Below, piece after piece: positions 63,717-64,000 of a DNA stretch of 64,000 bases (the stretch's first letter is position 1; each line of letters opens with the position of its first letter). The notes below the pieces were generated by a model. It had not been told where the DNA came from, searched no databases, and saw only the letters and a list, made by a program, of their open reading frames with translations. A program made the translations under genes and the position numbers. The DNA comes from Aldrovandia affinis (lineage: Eukaryota; Chordata; Actinopteri; Notacanthiformes; Halosauridae), in assembly GCA_029706075.1 (NCBI GenBank), contig JAINUG010000114.1, positions 620,001-684,000 of the forward strand. The letters are read 5' to 3'.

Positions 63717-64000
63717 ATATTAAATTAATTATTGCTCCATCTCACATACAGTATATTATGCTTTTGTCATGTATTTACTGCATTCATACATGTGGTACAC
63801 AGATCCATTAAATTGTATGTGGGTATCTTTTGTTTTTTAAAGGCAAATATTGAAAAGGTTGTCTATTCATGTGTAGATATTACATTTTTAGGCCACAGTA
63901 TTTAAAAAACACATATATCAAGTATCAGTGTAATAAAGTACAATGTGTATTGTAACACTACTTGGAGCAATACTATTTACTGGATATAATATACTACCAC
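63717..64000. other. AT-rich flank, nothing recognised
   Basis: No feature supported in the last 284 bases. Confidence 0.4.

Overview
The window reads as nuclear DNA of a ray-finned (teleost) fish. It is AT-rich and intron-dominated, and it carries the usual fish repeats: Tc1, hAT, PIF/Harbinger, chromodomain Gypsy, Tx1-like L1, CR1 and L2. The only host gene I can name is FAM107B on the minus strand. Two of its exons are visible, at 11982-12024 and 10420-10603. They splice in frame and give the FAM107 N-terminus behind an extra leader of about 33 residues. The remaining FAM107B exons must lie beyond base 1, so positions 1-10419 are intron filled with transposons.

Layout. 1-4000: the 3' end of an LTR retrotransposon (a coiled-coil ORF, a polypurine tract and an LTR), then a Tc1 relic, a hAT MITE and a solo LTR of the same LTR family, all stacked in an (AT)n tract. 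4600-8240: a decayed Tx1/L1-type LINE. 10420-12230: FAM107B exons and promoter side. 13-30 kb: sparse DNA with a possible LTR, two Tc1 copies (one carrying a hAT MITE), a Harbinger element inside another TIR element, CR1 and L2 fragments and a solo LTR of 1.1 kb. 33-41 kb: a (CA)n tract, a LINE fragment and a 1.57-kb hAT with an 8-bp target duplication and two large internal inverted repeats. 42148-47013: a chromodomain Gypsy retrotransposon with a GTTAT target duplication, a nearly deleted 5' LTR and several reading-frame breaks. 47168-51324: an unassigned element with terminal inverted repeats of about 300 bp that encloses a spliced five-exon coiled-coil gene. A Tc1 has landed in its first coding exon. 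54959-56470: a CR1-type LINE. 60510-63714: an IS630/Tc1/mariner-superfamily element with an intron-containing transposase, split near one end by another solo LTR of the first family.

The best candidate for something undescribed is the 47.2-51.3 kb element: inverted repeats, directly repeated subterminal units and a phase-consistent multi-exon gene of unknown function with a duplicated exon. Second is the LTR family whose 3'-most internal ORF is a long coiled coil and whose solo LTRs have 4-bp target duplications. Third is the FAM107B leader exon. No RNA gene, CRISPR array or intact mobile element was found. Long stretches are recorded as holding nothing I recognise. Assignments rest on motifs read by eye; no database search was possible.
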